A DNA stretch of 64,000 nt from Erinaceus europaeus (GCF_950295315.1 NC_080170.1:100571632-100635631), one strand, 5' to 3'; shown: positions 1-10,577, numbered from the stretch's first letter. Program-made: numbers and translations. Notes: generated by a model not told the origin, from the letters alone.

Positions 1-239
1 TCTTCTATGATGACCATTTAGTAAGAAGTCTACAAGAATTTTACCTGGGGCCCTCAACTCTAATAAGAGGCATAACCTTGGCCACTACACTGTCTTCAGA
101 TCTCTGAAATTTTCCAATATTAAAAAAATGTATACATATATTTCATTCAAAATAAAAAGTGTTCATGAATTTTCCATGGCCTCTGAGTTAGCAATTTGTG
201 AATTCTACCCTGGGGAAGCCAAAAAGTGGGATATCAGTG
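1..239. other. Unassigned AT-rich DNA
   Basis: No gene, RNA or clear repeat is visible here. The sequence is ordinary AT-rich non-coding DNA. Confidence 0.5.
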
Positions 240-430
240 TGAAAGAGTATTGATCCAGGAGTCAGAAGATGGGACTCACTTCTGCCTCTAGCCTATTTAG
301 TCCAATCATATTACTTGTCTGGGGATGGGACTCACTTCTGCCTCTAGCCTATTTAGTCCAATCATATTACTTGTCTGGGCTTCAGTATCTTTCCCTAACT
401 TAAAAACCAGTCTTGAAACAGGTGATTTCT
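240..430 (+). repeat. Probable MIR fragment containing a tandem duplication
   Basis: The run from 'ggagtcagaagatggg' to 'gggcttcagtatctttccc' follows the MIR core in order (sample description, 'tctgcct', 'attactt', 'cttcagt'). It is divergent, as expected for an ancient mammalian SINE. Its middle is duplicated at 268-379. Confidence 0.45.
268..379. repeat. Perfect 56-bp tandem duplication
   Basis: Positions 268-323 and 324-379 are identical over 56 bp, both starting 'gatgggactcacttctgc' and ending 'acttgtctggg'. No mismatch was seen, so the duplication is recent or an assembly artefact. Confidence 0.95.
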
Positions 431-454
431 GTGTCCTACAACTCCCAGCATTCT

Positions 455-600
455 TATTTATTTATTTACTTACTTACTTACTTATTTTTATGAAAGAAAT
501 ATCAGTGCTCTGCATCAGCATGAGCAATATCTAGGATCAAACCAGGGGCCTCATGAATGCAAGTCCTGTGATCTATCCACTGACTTGCCTGTCCAACTAC
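455..600 (-). repeat. Degenerate tRNA-derived SINE (type D)
   Basis: On the minus strand this reads as a degenerate copy of the type D SINE seen at 858-1015: head with 'agtggata', B-box-like 'ggtttgatcct', then an (AAGTA/AATA)n tail, here visible as ttatttacttactt. The divergence suggests an older copy. Confidence 0.5.
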
Positions 601-857
601 AATCAATATTTAATGAGCCTAAGACTCAGGATAAAAAGACCCAAATCAAGAGAGACTACTGAGAAGAGAAGATACTCAGCCAAGAAACTACTGAAGGGGT
701 TCACAATGGGGAGAAGAAATAGTGTGGTGAAAAGGAACAAAGAAAGACAAGACCCAAAATCAGGAAATGTCCATTGATGTTGAGACTGAATTAATGAGTT
801 CTTCAGGATCCTATTTTTTAAAAATGCTGCAAGTAAGAGCATCCTTAAAGAATACTT

Positions 858-1015
858 ATGGTGGTCCAGGAGGTGGTGCAGTGGATAAGGTTTTGAACTC
901 TCAAGCACGAGGTCCCGAGTTCAATTCCCAGCAACACATGTACCAGAGTGATGTCTGGTTCTTTCTCTCTCCTATCATTTCTCATGAATAAATAAAATCT
1001 TAAAAAAATAATATT
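858..1015 (+). repeat. tRNA-derived SINE, type D
   Basis: The head 'gtggtccaggaggtggtgca' contains an A-box-like 'ggtggtgcagtgg', and a B-box-like 'gagttcaattccc' follows about 45 bp on. The body 'accagagtgatgtctggt' runs into 'aataaataaaatctt'. Further copies lie at 22050-22203 (-), 35085-35222 (-) and 54293-54458 (+). Confidence 0.8.
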
Positions 1016-1021
1016 TATGTG

Positions 1022-1165
1022 ATGTTTTCTTAAGACAGAGACAGAGAGAGAGAAAGTAAAAAGAGACCACAGCACAGAAGTCTCCTGCAGTGGGGACCAG
1101 TCTTAAACCTGGGTCAGGCATATAGCAAAGCAGCACACTATCCAAGTGAGCTATTTGGCCAGCCC
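1022..1165 (-). repeat. Degenerate tRNA-derived SINE
   Basis: In minus orientation a tRNA-like head ('gggctggccaaatagctcac') leads to a purine-rich gagaga tail. It resembles the type C family but is too diverged to place firmly. Confidence 0.5.
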
Positions 1166-1356
1166 ATTATTTAAATAAATAAATAAATAAATAAATAATA
1201 AGTTATAATAGAATTTAAATACATGTCATGTATGTGAGGCCCTGGATTTGATGCCAGCACCAACCAGAAAACTATGAGATAATAAATAATGCATATCCAT
1301 AAATAAAAAATTATTTGGGAAAAAAATAAACACAACATGTTTTTAAAAATTAAATA

Positions 1357-1575
1357 AGGGGCCAAGTGGTGGCACTCCTGGTTGAGTGCACATATTACAA
1401 TGTGCAAGGACCCAGGTTCAAGCCCCTGGTCCCCACTTGCAGAGGAAAAGCTTTGCAAGTGGTGAAGCAGTGCTGCAGGTGTCTCTCTGTCTCTCTCCCT
1501 CTCTATCACCCCCTTCCCTCTTGATTTCTGACTGTCTCCATCCAATAAACAAAGATTTTTTTAAAATTAAAAACA
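1357..1575 (+). repeat. tRNA-derived SINE, type B
   Basis: The head 'ggggccaagtggtggcac' is followed by a B box 'ggttcaagcccc', then 'ccacttgcagaggaaaagct', a CT-rich body and 'tctccatccaataaa' before an A-rich end. The same architecture recurs about 15 times in the window. Confidence 0.85.
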
Positions 1576-1611
1576 TTAAAAAAAAAGAGGTGAAACATAA
1601 AAAAATAAGTA

Positions 1612-2328
1612 AGGGGAGACATGGCTAAGGAGTAGGAGCCATTTCAGATCACACTCCTGATAAACTAGAAAAACTATGAAAAAACTCACCTGAAAACTCA
1701 ACAAAATACAAGGAGGATCTCCTCAGAATCTCACGAAACCACAGCCACCATGCTGTGGATGCTGCTGTGACTCCATACTGAACTCCCTGGATAGATGACC
1801 TCACCAACATCTACCAAAACCTCACCTCCCCAGAGCCCTACCCAACTAGAGAAAGATACAATCAGGCTGCGGGTCTGGTTTGACCTGCCAATGTCCATGT
1901 CCAGTGAAGAAGCAATTACAAAAGCCAAACCTTCCACCTTTTGCTCCCCATAAAGAATTTTGGTCCATACTCCCAGAGGGCTAAATGTTAGGAGAAGATG
2001 ACCAGAAGGCTGTGAACTCCAATTCCATTAGGACCCAAAGAGAGAAAAGGGGGGAGAGGTGGAGGAAGAATACTCAGAAGTGATACTTATGACTTAGAAA
2101 TGTTGATAAGGCAGGACCATAGAAAAAAAATAGGCAAATATATAAATATAGATATCTAGTTACAGAAATATTAATTAACCCATATCTGTGATCTTGGGAG
2201 AACTAATACAGTTTCCAGTAGAGTCAATGGGGACACAGAACTATGGCGGTTGGAAAAGTGTGGACTTATACCCCGGTTACCTTATAATTTTGTAAATCAA
2301 TATTAAATCACTAATAAAAACTTTAATT
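1612..2328 (+). mobile_element. R element, older subfamily
   Basis: This is a copy of the unassigned long retroposon called R here. The conserved core 'cagagccctacccaactaga', 'gtcaatgtccatgtccag'-like text, 'gaccttccaccttttgc' and 'ggtccatactcccagagg' is present. The 3' end 'aatattaaatcactaataaaaa' is A-rich. It is more diverged than copies at 30646 or 37137. No intact reading frame is evident. Confidence 0.75.
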
Positions 2329-2359
2329 AATAGGGGTGGGATAGAAAGAAAAAAATCAC

Positions 2360-2600
2360 TGGGCTGGAGAAATAGCATAATGGAAAAGACTTTCATGCCT
2401 CGGACTGGAAAGTAGCATACCTGGTTTAGAACATACTGTAGTGTGCAAGGACCCAGGTTCAAGTCCCATGACCCCCACCAAAGGATGTAAGCTTCATGAG
2501 TAGTAAAACAGTGCTGCAAGTGTCTCTTTCTCCCTCTCTACCTCCCCCTTCCCTCTATATTCACCTCTCTATATATCCAATAAATGGATAAATTTTTTTA
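2360..2600 (+). repeat. Composite SINE (type C head joined to type B body)
   Basis: The start 'gggctggagaaatagcataa' is a type C head. Within 50 bp the sequence becomes type B ('gtgtgcaaggacccaggttc', 'ccaataaatgg'). It could be one SINE inserted in another or a chimera; no TSD separating the parts was found. Confidence 0.6.
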
Positions 2601-2604
2601 AAAA

Positions 2605-2765
2605 AGTACTTTCATGACTGTGACACCAAAATCTCAGGTTTAATCCCCAGTACCACCATAACACAGAGCTAAATAGTAATCTGGTATGCTTCTATCTATC
2701 TCTCTAGATCTCCTGTTCTTCCTGAGTCTCTCTTCTACAGATATAATAAAATAAACATCTGAAAA
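2605..2765 (+). repeat. Type C SINE fragment
   Basis: 'actttcatgactgtgacacc', 'aggtttaatccccagtacca' and 'cagagctaaatag' match the type C layout (7300-7430), lacking the first bases of the head. Confidence 0.6.
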
Positions 2766-3335
2766 AGAAAAGCACTTTATAAAAGACAAGCAGAACAAAA
2801 ATAATATATGGCATGAATGCAGAACTGGAAAGGTTAAATAAAACCTTAGCTAATGGAGAAATTGGCAGAACATAGGGATTTGGGAGTGATGATTACAGGG
2901 AGTAAGACAAGAATCTGTAAAGAGATCTTGGACAATCACAGAAAATTATTCTGCTTCCCTGGCTTACAATCAAGATCTGAAGAATCTTCATATGGCCAAA
3001 ATAACTACTAGTACTGGACCATCTGTTCTGACTAGATGCATTTTTCCTAAGAAACGCTATTTGGCAAGATGTAAATGAAATTATGTGCTGAAAATCAGCT
3101 TCAGAAAGCCCATAACTAAATATATCATGAATATTAATTGCTTTCTGAAATCCATCTGTCTGGAAAGGTTTTGAGAGAGTCTTCTAGGAAAATGGAGTCT
3201 GGCAGATGCTTCCCAACCTCCTGCCCAAGAAAGGCCATCCCCACCTCTTTCTGGGAACCGAGCAAACTCAAAACACTTACAAAAGCTGTTCAAGCCTTAG
3301 CAGGATATGAATTTCCTATGAAAATGAGTGCCCTG
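2766..3335. other. Unassigned non-coding DNA
   Basis: No repeat family, RNA gene or credible exon is recognised. A short open frame running into the adjacent TG repeat has no coding signature. Confidence 0.4.

Positions 3336-3395
<60 letters not shown>
3336..3395. repeat. (TG)n microsatellite
   Basis: About 60 bp of uninterrupted TG dinucleotides. Confidence 0.97.
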
Positions 3396-3397
<2 letters not shown>

Positions 3398-3447
3398 TAG
3401 GCCAACTCTCTGTAATGTTGGCTCTTACTTAAAATAACTACAGACTG

Positions 3448-3600
3448 GGTAAACATCTCAACTGGTAGAGCACTGGACTTTCATGGCCGAGATTCCGTAT
3501 TCAATCACCAGTAAGTACCACATCAAAATGACACATTGACTTGTCTCTATCCCTCACATAAAATTATGTCATGTATAATAAGTATTTTAATCTGAAAAGT
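3448..3600 (+). repeat. Degenerate tRNA-derived SINE
   Basis: A tRNA-like head 'catctcaactggtagagcac' leads to 'attccgtattcaatcacc' in the B-box place, then an AT-rich tail. Old copy. Confidence 0.5.
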
Positions 3601-3674
3601 TAGTTCACTTTATAAAATAAAAAATAATAATATTAAAACAGCTATAGAGGTGCTAAATTAAAAATGCAGATTCA

Positions 3675-3815
3675 GGGTGAGCAAGATAGCTTGCCTGGGA
3701 GCATGCTTTGCCATAACTTAATGCATGTTCAAGCTTAGCCCACACCACCACACAGGAGGAAGCTTTCGTGTTGTTCTCTCTCATCCTCTCTCTCTCTCAC
3801 ACCATATATATATGG
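3675..3815 (+). repeat. Degenerate tRNA-derived SINE
   Basis: 'gggtgagcaagatagcttgc' followed by 'catgttcaagcttagccc' and a (TC)n run keeps the spacing of the local tRNA-type SINEs. Confidence 0.45.
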
Positions 3816-3970
3816 AAATGTCAGCCAGAGTGGCTAAGTTACAAAACTGACAAAAATGCAAATACACATGCCTTTTAGTTCTTACCAAACTCTCAGGCAA
3901 AATGGAAGCCAAAGTTTCTGCATAAATTTTCCACCAGAGTGCATTCTGAGAAGTCATCCAGGCTCCATAA

Positions 3971-4291
3971 GGGAGTCAGGCAGTAGCACAGTGGGTTAAG
4001 TGCACATGGCGTGAAGCGCAAGGACTGGCATAAGGATCCAGGTTCAAGCCCCAGCTCCCCATCTGCAGGGGAGTCGCTTCACAGGTGATGAAGCAGGTCT
4101 GCAGCTGTCTGTCTTTGTCTCCCCCTCTCTGTCTTCCCCTCCTCTCTCCATTTCTCTCTGTCCTATCCAACAACAATGACATCAACAACAATGACATCAA
4201 TAACAACTACAATAATACCCACAACAAGGGCAACAAAAGGGAATAAATAAAAAAGTATTTTAAAAAAATCTTTAAAAAAAAGAAAGAAAAT
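3971..4291 (+). repeat. tRNA-derived SINE, type A, with target-site duplication
   Basis: The head 'gggagtcaggcagtagcaca' carries the A box and 'ggttcaagcccc' is the B box. Then come 'ccccatctgcaggggagtcg', a CT-rich stretch, 'tctgtcctatccaacaacaa', (AAC/ATC)n and 'gggcaacaaaagggaataaa'. Matching 'gctccataa' at 3962-3970 and 4292-4300 is the TSD, which fixes the insertion limits. Confidence 0.92.
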
Positions 4292-4349
4292 GCTCCATAA
4301 AGTGATCCCAGGTCCTATCCTCTATAACTCCCCCATTTATAGTACTGGT

Positions 4350-5341
4350 TCGACATCCTCGAGGAAACACTCACAAAAGACATGTCTCTGATATCTGATT
4401 ACTGTAAAAAATGGCGACTAATCCCTAGCACTGCAAAAACGGTATCATGTGTTTTCCATCTACACCATGCCTCGGCCTCCCGTGAGCTTAATGTGCAGCT
4501 TGGTGATACGAGAATCCGGCATGAAGCCCAGCCAGTCTATCTTGGCGTTACTCTCGATCGCACTCTGTCATTTCACAAACATCTCATAAAAACTGCAGCA
4601 AAGGTGGGCGTGAAGAATAACATCATTGCAAGACTGGCCAGCTCCTCATGGGGCATGAGCGCTTCCACACTGCGATCATCATCTCTGGCATTATGCTATT
4701 CCACTGCAGAATACTGTGCCCCAGTATGGTTCCGTAGCCCCCATGCCCACTTGGTCGATTCCAAATTATATTCCTCCATGAGGATAATTTCTGTAACCAT
4801 CCATTCCACCCCGGTTCCATGGCTGCCAGTTCTTAGCAAGATCTCCCCGCCAGATATTCGTCAGGATGCAGCATCATCTAAGTTCATTTCCCACATCTAC
4901 GCTCGACTGGACCCGCCAATATACGCGGATATCTTTGCCCACCCTATCCAACGCTTGACGTCTCGTCACCCAATCTGGTCCCCTACGCCTACACTGAACT
5001 TCTCTGTTCCAGACTCTTGGAAACAGAGTTGTCAGTCAGCTGAGGTCAAGAACAAACACCTCATCACAGACCCCTGCAAGCGTCAACCCGGCTTTGACCT
5101 AGCACGTTATGATTGGGCCCTCCTCAATCGCTATCGAACAGGCCATGGCCGGTGCGCCGCTATGTTCCATCGCTGGGGAGCCAGAGACGACCCGAACTGC
5201 CCCTGCGGCTACAGACAGACTATGACCCACATAGTCAACGACTGCCACCTCTCCAGATTCAAAGGAGGTCTCGAAACTTTACATCAGGCTCAACCTGACG
5301 CTGTGACTGGCTACGGAAGAAGGGCAAACGCTAGAAGAAGA
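4350..5341 (+). pseudogene. 5'-truncated non-LTR retrotransposon copy, RT thumb and C-terminal part
   Basis: This is the 3' third of the same element as 38962-41964; the two copies look about 93-95% identical by eye. The open frame runs from just after the RT catalytic loop. It contains the 'QPVYLGVTLDRTLSFHKHL' segment typical of the region after the YADD box in Jockey/I/CR1-type reverse transcriptases. It ends with a CCHC motif (C-P-C-G, then H and C in 'MTHIVNDC'). A deletion near 5303 shifts the frame just before the end. The 3' end is a short GAA-triplet tail (5332-5341). 'agtactggt' (4341-4349) and 'agtactagt' (5342-5350) form a 9-bp TSD with one mismatch. The copy lacks endonuclease and the palm, so it cannot be active. 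Its few lesions suggest a fairly recent insertion. Confidence 0.88.
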
Positions 5342-5451
5342 AGTACTAGTCTAACTCATGTACTTGAGAAGTGAGAAGTCCATCCTGGGGGCCGGGTGGG
5401 GGAAATTCCTTTGAACCCAAGATGACTCTAGCCCTTCCTTTTCTTTTTAAA

Positions 5452-5662
5452 TTTTTTAATTAACTTTATTTATTGCATAGAGACAGTCATAAATCAAGAG
5501 GGAAGGGGGAGAAAGAGAGCCAGAGAGACACCTGCAGCACTGCTTCACCACTAGCAACGCTTTCCGCCTGCAGGTGGAGACTGGGGGCTCAAACCTGGGT
5601 CCTGTGCCTTGTAACATATGCAGTCAACCAGGTGGGCCACCACCCTGCCCCACGTCCTTCCT
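5452..5662 (-). repeat. tRNA-derived SINE, type B
   Basis: Minus-strand copy: 'ggggcagggtggtggcccac' head, B box 'gaggtttgagcccc'-like, 'ccacctgcaggcggaaagcg', CT-rich body, A-rich tail (seen here as tttaattaactttattta). Confidence 0.85.
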
Positions 5663-6007
5663 TTTCTCTGAATTATTGAGTGTTAATCCAATGCTGTGCC
5701 AGAAATATTAAATTTTCACTGTTGTCCTAATTTCTATAATTTTCCTCTCACTCTCCAAGAGAGGCACATGTAGGAACGACTGTAAAGTCTACACTTAGTG
5801 GATATTGGAGTCTGCTGTACAACTCACTTATTACCAGGAGCTCTTCTGTTTTGTCTTTTGATGCTAGGATTCTATGAGCCCTGCCCCTTGTCTGTTCTAC
5901 TGCTCCCTCTCCTTTTCGCTTGCAGAGGGGAAGAAGCCAAAAGTCCACATCAGACCTTACTATTTGCACTTAACATCTCTTGAAATACTATAATATAAAA
6001 GCACCGC
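5663..6007. other. Unassigned non-coding DNA
   Basis: No recognisable repeat or gene. Short open frames occur on both strands without family similarity. Confidence 0.4.
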
Positions 6008-6205
6008 ATGATAATAAAGGTTGGAATTTGGACTCCCTGAGTTCGAATGCTGCTCTACCACTTATACAACTGGGCAAGTTGCTTAGCCTCTGTGTCCTAG
6101 TTTCTTCAATTATATAATGATAATGATCACAGTACACACTGCACAGGGTAATTAGGAGGAATGTAAGACCGTCATATACACAAGGTAGCACAGAGTCATG
6201 ACTGG
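6008..6205 (+). repeat. MIR element
   Basis: 'gaatttggactccctgagtt', 'gctgctctaccacttat', 'gggcaagttgcttagcctct' and 'tagtttcttcaattat' follow the MIR consensus (tRNA-like part, then core) in order. An ancient mammalian SINE. Confidence 0.85.
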
Positions 6206-6237
6206 ACAGAGTAACAGCTAAATACGTGTCAACCATT

Positions 6238-6330
6238 TCACTACTGCTGCTGCTACTTCTGTTGATGCTGTTGCTACTACCATTACTACCACTACCACTA
6301 CCAACTACTAATTCTGTTATTACTATTTTG
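6238..6330. repeat. Imperfect CTA/CTG/CCA trinucleotide repeat
   Basis: Runs of 'ctactgctgctgctactt' and 'ccactaccactaccaacta' form about 90 bp of trinucleotide-biased DNA, probably an expanded MIR tail. Confidence 0.7.
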
Positions 6331-6417
6331 CCATCAGGGTTATCACTGAGGTTTAGTGTCTGTTCAACAAATACACCGTTCCTGGGTTTTTATTTGATTG
6401 TTACCCTTTTTAAAAAA

Positions 6418-6447
6418 ATTAAGGTGGAGACAAATTGAGAAGGGAGT

Positions 6448-6487
<40 letters not shown>

Positions 6488-6572
6488 GCAGCATTGTTTA
6501 ACTGCTCATGAGGACGTCCTTGCACAAGATATCATGTAACTCTACCAGGTGTGCCATCACCCAGCCCCTTCC
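6418..6572 (-). repeat. Type B SINE with internal (GA)n expansion
   Basis: Minus-strand type B remnants flank a GA dinucleotide run at about 6453-6485. 'gtgccatcacccagcccctt' is the complement of the head. Confidence 0.7.
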
Positions 6573-6824
6573 CCTGTTTATTCTTTTTAAATAGATGTCT
6601 TCTTAGACCAGAACTCAGTAAGAATTTATTATCTTTTCCCAGACAAAAAATACTAGTAGGACTCATAAAGGAGTAGAAAGTGGATACAGTACAGCTTGGG
6701 AAGGTTCCACTCGTCTTTGTGAAAGTTGATCTTGCTCCTACATTCCATCTAGACTCTCTCTTACTCAAAAAAATTCCTCTTATTGTTATTAATAATAACT
6801 AGTTTCTGTTTAATTCTCTTTTGC

Positions 6825-7015
6825 ACTCAGCCTGCTGCTAGATGCTTTATACTACCCTGTTTCAACTAGTGTTTATTACAAGCCTATAAAGTGTTAATTA
6901 TTTTTTTCTATTTTATAGATAGCAAAGTGAAGGTCTAAAGAATTCAAGTAATTTATCCAAGGTAAGCCCGAAAAGTCTGACTCCAGAACAGACTTATTTT
7001 ATCAATAAGCATGCT
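6825..7015 (-). repeat. MIR element (minus)
   Basis: 'tattttatagatagcaaagt', 'aaagaattcaagtaatttat', 'ccaaggtaagcc' and 'gactccagaacagac' match the reverse complement of the MIR core in order. Confidence 0.75.
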
Positions 7016-7069
7016 CAGGACTATATTATATTGCCACTGAATACTTAGTTGTGTTTTGTTCTAAAACTA

Positions 7070-7299
7070 ATCAACTATAGCAGGTTACCAAATGTCACTC
7101 AACAATTATTGAGTCACTTGTTTTTGTTGAAGACACAAAAGTTGACCTTCATAGAATTTATATAATATTTGAATATACAATAAACAGGCAAAAAACGTAC
7201 ACAGAATACTTAAAAGTTGATGAGTTTAAGGGGGAAAGCAGGGTACAGAGATGGCAAGAGTGCTAAGGGCATTGTATTTTCTTTACAATAAAATGATGT
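7070..7299. other. Possible ancient L2-like remnant
   Basis: 'actcaacaattattgagtca' and 'ccttcatagaatttata' recall the common mammalian 'caacaaatatttattgag' repeat end. Too diverged for a firm call. Confidence 0.3.
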
Positions 7300-7430
7300 G
7301 TGGGCAAGGGTAGATAGCATAATGGTTATGCAAACAGACTTTCATGCCTGAGGCTCCAAAGTCCCAGGTTCAATCCCCTGCACCACCATATGCCAGAGTT
7401 GAGCAGTGCTTTGGTTAAAAATAAAAATAA
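7300..7430 (+). repeat. tRNA-derived SINE, type C
   Basis: The head 'gtagatagcataatggttat' has an A-box-like stretch. Then come 'ctttcatgcctgaggctcca', B box 'ggttcaatcccctg', 'cagagttgagcagtgctttg' and an A-rich end. Other copies: 15285, 18178 and 38545 (+), and 45640 and 50900 (-). Confidence 0.82.
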
Positions 7431-7514
7431 TTATGTTTTTTTGTTTAATTATTTACAGAAGAGAGAGAGAGCATATGCACTTGAACCTCACAGGCATCTC
7501 TCCATATTAGTGTT

Positions 7515-7850
7515 TATTTTTGTTTATTGGGGGATTAATGGTTTCTAATCAACAATAAAATACAGTAGTTTGTACATTTCTCAGTACCATTTCTCAGTTT
7601 TCCACATAAAAATTCAACCCCCACTAGGTCCTCCTCTACCATCATGTTCCAGGACCTGAACCTTCCCCCCAGCCCTGAGTCTTTTACTTTAGTGCAATAC
7701 ATCAACTCCAGTCCAAGTTCTGCTCTGTGTTTTTCCTTCTGTTCTTGATTTTTCAACTTCAGTCTATGAGTGAGATCATCCCATATTCATCCTTCTCTTT
7801 CTGACTTACTCAATTTAATGATTCCTTCAAGCTCCTTCCAAGATGAGGTG
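7515..7850 (-). mobile_element. L1 3' end (minus)
   Basis: The minus-strand 3' UTR of the local L1 lineage. The plus strand shows 'tattgggggattaatggttt', 'cccactaggtcctcctctac' and 'gtcttttactttagtgcaat'. The same text recurs at 7862, 23742, 35725 and 62790, and in plus orientation at 9560, 34716, 37085 and 53140. Confidence 0.85.
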
Positions 7851-8177
7851 AGAAAGTGAAATCACCATTTTTTTATTTTTTATTTTTTTATTGGGGAATT
7901 AATGTTTTACATTCAACAGTAAATACAATAGTTTGTACATGCATAACATTCCCCAGTTTCTCATATAACAATACAACCCCTACTAGGTCCTCTGTCATCC
8001 TTCTTGGACCTGTATTCTCCCCACCCACCCACCCCAGAGTCTTTTACTTTGGTGCAATACGCCAACTCCATTTCAGGTTCTACTTGTGTTTTTTTTTTTC
8101 TTCTGATCTTGTTTTTCAACTTCTGCCTGACAGTGAGATCATCCCATATTCATCCTTCTGTTTCTGACTTATTTCAC

Positions 8178-8381
8178 TTAACATGAATTTTTCAAGGTCC
8201 ATCTGTGGAACTTGAAAAGCAACTGTGCTGCTATAAACATAGGTATACACAAATCTTTTTGGATGGTTGTGTTTTGTTCCTTAGGATATATCCCAAAGAG
8301 AGGAATTGCAAGGTCACAGGGTAGATCTACTTCTAGCCTTCTGAGAGTTTCCCAGACTGCTCTCCATAGGGGTTGGACCAA
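8178..8381 (-). pseudogene. L1 ORF2 C-terminal fragment
   Basis: The minus-strand translation contains 'VQPLWRAVWETLRRLEVDLP', followed by 'LFGIYPKE' and 'MFIAAQLLFKF'. These match the end of mammalian L1 ORF2 protein (conserved VQPLWKxVWRFL and IPLLGIYPxE blocks). It is only 67 residues of a protein of roughly 1,275, so a dead remnant. Confidence 0.9.
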
Positions 8382-8704
8382 TTTACATCCTTAACATCAG
8401 TACAGGAAGGTTCTTTTGTTCCACAACTTCTCCAACATTTGTTGCTGCTACCTATTCTGATATATGACATTCTCACAGAAGTAAAGTGGTATCTCATTGT
8501 TGTCTTTTATTCGCATTTCTCTGACAATCAATGACTTGGAGCATTTTTCCATATGTTGCTTGGCCTTTTAGATCTATCCTCTCCCCATTTTAGATGAGGT
8601 TTTCTGGTTTTTTTGTTTGTTTTTTGCTGAGTTTGGTGAGGTCTTTATATATTCTAGTTATTAGCCTCTTGTCTGATGTAAGGCATATAAATGATGTAAG
8701 GCAT

Positions 8705-8978
8705 TTTTTTTTAAATATTTATTTTATTTATTTATTCCCTTTTGTTGCCCTTGTTGTTTTATTGTTGTAGTTATTATTGTTGTTGTCGTTGTTGGATAGG
8801 ACAGAGAGAAATGGAGAGAGGAGGGGAAGACAGAGAGGAGGAGAGAAAGATAGACACCTGCAGACCTGCTTCACCGCCTGTGAAGCGACTCCCCTGCAGG
8901 TGGGGAGCCGGGGTTCGAACCGGGATCCTTATGCCGGTCCTTGTGCTTTGCACCACCTGCGCTACAGCCCGACTCCCC
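8705..8978 (-). repeat. tRNA-derived SINE, type A (minus) inserted in L1
   Basis: The tail complement 'attcccttttgttgcccttg', body 'ggataggacagagagaaatg', B-box complement 'gggttcgaacc' and head complement 'ctacagcccgactcccc' are all clear. TSD 'gtaaggcat' lies at 8696-8704 and 8979-8987, with L1 sequence on both sides. Confidence 0.93.
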
Positions 8979-9170
8979 GTAAGGCATGTTTCAACTCATT
9001 TTTTCCAACACCATTTGCTGAAGAGACTCTCCTTTCTCCATTTAATAGTCTGGGCATCTTTGTCAAATATTAAATGCCCATAAGGTGTGGGAGCTTATTT
9101 ATAGACTCTCAATTCTATTCTTCTTGTAAATGTGTCAATTTATGTTCCAGTACCAAGCAGTTTTGGTCAT

Positions 9171-9559
9171 AGGAGATAGAAGGGAGTTGAAAGGGGAGTG
9201 GAGACCCAATGGTATAAAGAAAGGACAATTTATTGAAGGGTGAGGTGTGCTGACAGCTGTCTTGGGGAAAGAAGAAATTGTACTTATATGGCAAATGTCT
9301 TGTAAACTGTCATTTCCTCAATGAAAGATTTTAATAAAAATAACAGCCTTGAAGCAAAACTCTCTGACGAGCGATAAAATATTTTTGTGCCACCCACTGT
9401 AGTTGTTATCTATCTTGAGAAAAGGAAACCAGGGCATGACTCAACATGGGGAAGAGGGAAAGTGAGTTTGCGGGAATTCGTTTCCTATGGTAACCTCAGA
9501 AAATACCAATTTTGCTGGAGCTCTAATATTCTAATTAGTCAATCTTCCTTAGGAAACAT
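9171..9559. other. Unassigned non-coding DNA
   Basis: No convincing repeat or gene. A 64-codon open frame at 9387-9581 has no recognisable motif. Confidence 0.4.
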
Positions 9560-9830
9560 GTATCTCCCAAACACCAGATGATCTCACTTATAGATGGAAC
9601 TTAGAAAACAAAAACAAAAACAAGAAAGGGAAGACACAAAGCAAAATTTTGAGTGGGTGTGCTGAAATATAGCAAACGACTGGGTTGGCAGGGTTGGGAA
9701 GGGATGAAAAGGGCCTTGGGGTCTTGATTATGATGATGGAAAAAATCCTAAATTGGGGATGAGAGTATTCTGCAGACACATACCACAGAGATGAGAAGCT
9801 GTACCCATGTGTCAACAATTGCATTGTATA
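9560..9830 (+). mobile_element. L1 3' end (plus)
   Basis: 'gatgatctcacttatagatg', 'gggaagacacaaagcaaaat' and 'acccatgtgtcaacaattgc' are the plus-strand form of the local L1 3' end. Confidence 0.75.
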
Positions 9831-9919
9831 CTATTTATCACTTATCTTAACTGGGAGGAGGAGTGAAAGAGGAGATGGGGAGAGAGAAGAAGGGAAGAGA
9901 GGAGGTGTGTGGAGGGGTG

Positions 9920-10130
9920 TGGAGGGGGAGGGGAGGGGAGGGGAGGGGAGGGGAGGGGAGGGGAGGGGAGGGGAGGAGAGAGAGGAGAGGAGAGGAGAGG
10001 AGAGGAGAGGAGAGGAGAGGAGAGGAGAGGAGAGGAGAGGAGAGGAGAGGAGAGGAGAGGAGAGGAGAGGAGAGGAGAGGAGAGGAGAGGAGAGGAGAGG
10101 AGAGGAGAGGAGAGGAGAGGAGAGGAGAAA
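9920..10130. repeat. (GGGGA)n then (GGAGA)n polypurine microsatellite
   Basis: About 210 bp of almost pure purine on the plus strand. GGGGA units come first (to about 9973), then GGAGA units with little interruption. All three frames are open on both strands only because the repeat contains no stop. Confidence 0.97.
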
Positions 10131-10577
10131 CATGCAGTACCCTTGCCCCAGCCTTTCATGCAAACTGGTAGAAGCACATACTTGTGCTGAAATGTGTGTC
10201 TCAGGGGTGGAGGTGGAATATGTTCCAAAACATCTTGAAGCAGGAAGAGTCAGGACTGTACAAGCTGAATCTTTGGAGAGCACCGAAAATCACATACAGG
10301 AAGCTGAGTTGAGCTCTGAAGTGTAGAGCAGACAGAAAACCAGGCACAATATCTAGAAAGGAAGAAGAGGACAGAAAAGGCTGAAAACTATAGTAAGGAG
10401 AAGGCTTGCCCCTCCACTCTTTAGGAACAGTCAGTGATTGGCACTATCAAAGAAAGTCTGCCTTAAAGACCATCATCAACATAAAGATTTCCTTAATTCT
10501 CATTTTTGTATAGAAAGGAAGTATGTTAGACAAGGTTTTCTCATCTCAGTTTTTCCTACTATATCATTCCTATGGGA
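10131..10577. other. Unassigned non-coding DNA
   Basis: No repeat or gene recognised. Confidence 0.4.

Larger units (their letters stand above)
7862..9170 (-). mobile_element. L1 retrotransposon fragment (minus), split by a SINE
   Basis: The 3' UTR (7862-8170) leads into ORF2 C-terminal sequence (8178-8381) and further L1 sequence to about 9170 ('gtctgggcatctttgtcaaa', 'ccagtaccaagcagttttgg'). A type A SINE at 8705-8978 interrupts it. The element is truncated and riddled with stops. Confidence 0.85.

Noticed and set aside
8178..8381. Possible gene with a conserved protein motif
   Set aside because: The VQPLW and GIYPKE blocks identify an L1 ORF2 remnant, not a host gene.
9831..10326. Long overlapping open frames on both strands
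   Set aside because: They are translations of a (GGAGA)n repeat whose units contain no stop codon; no real protein signature.
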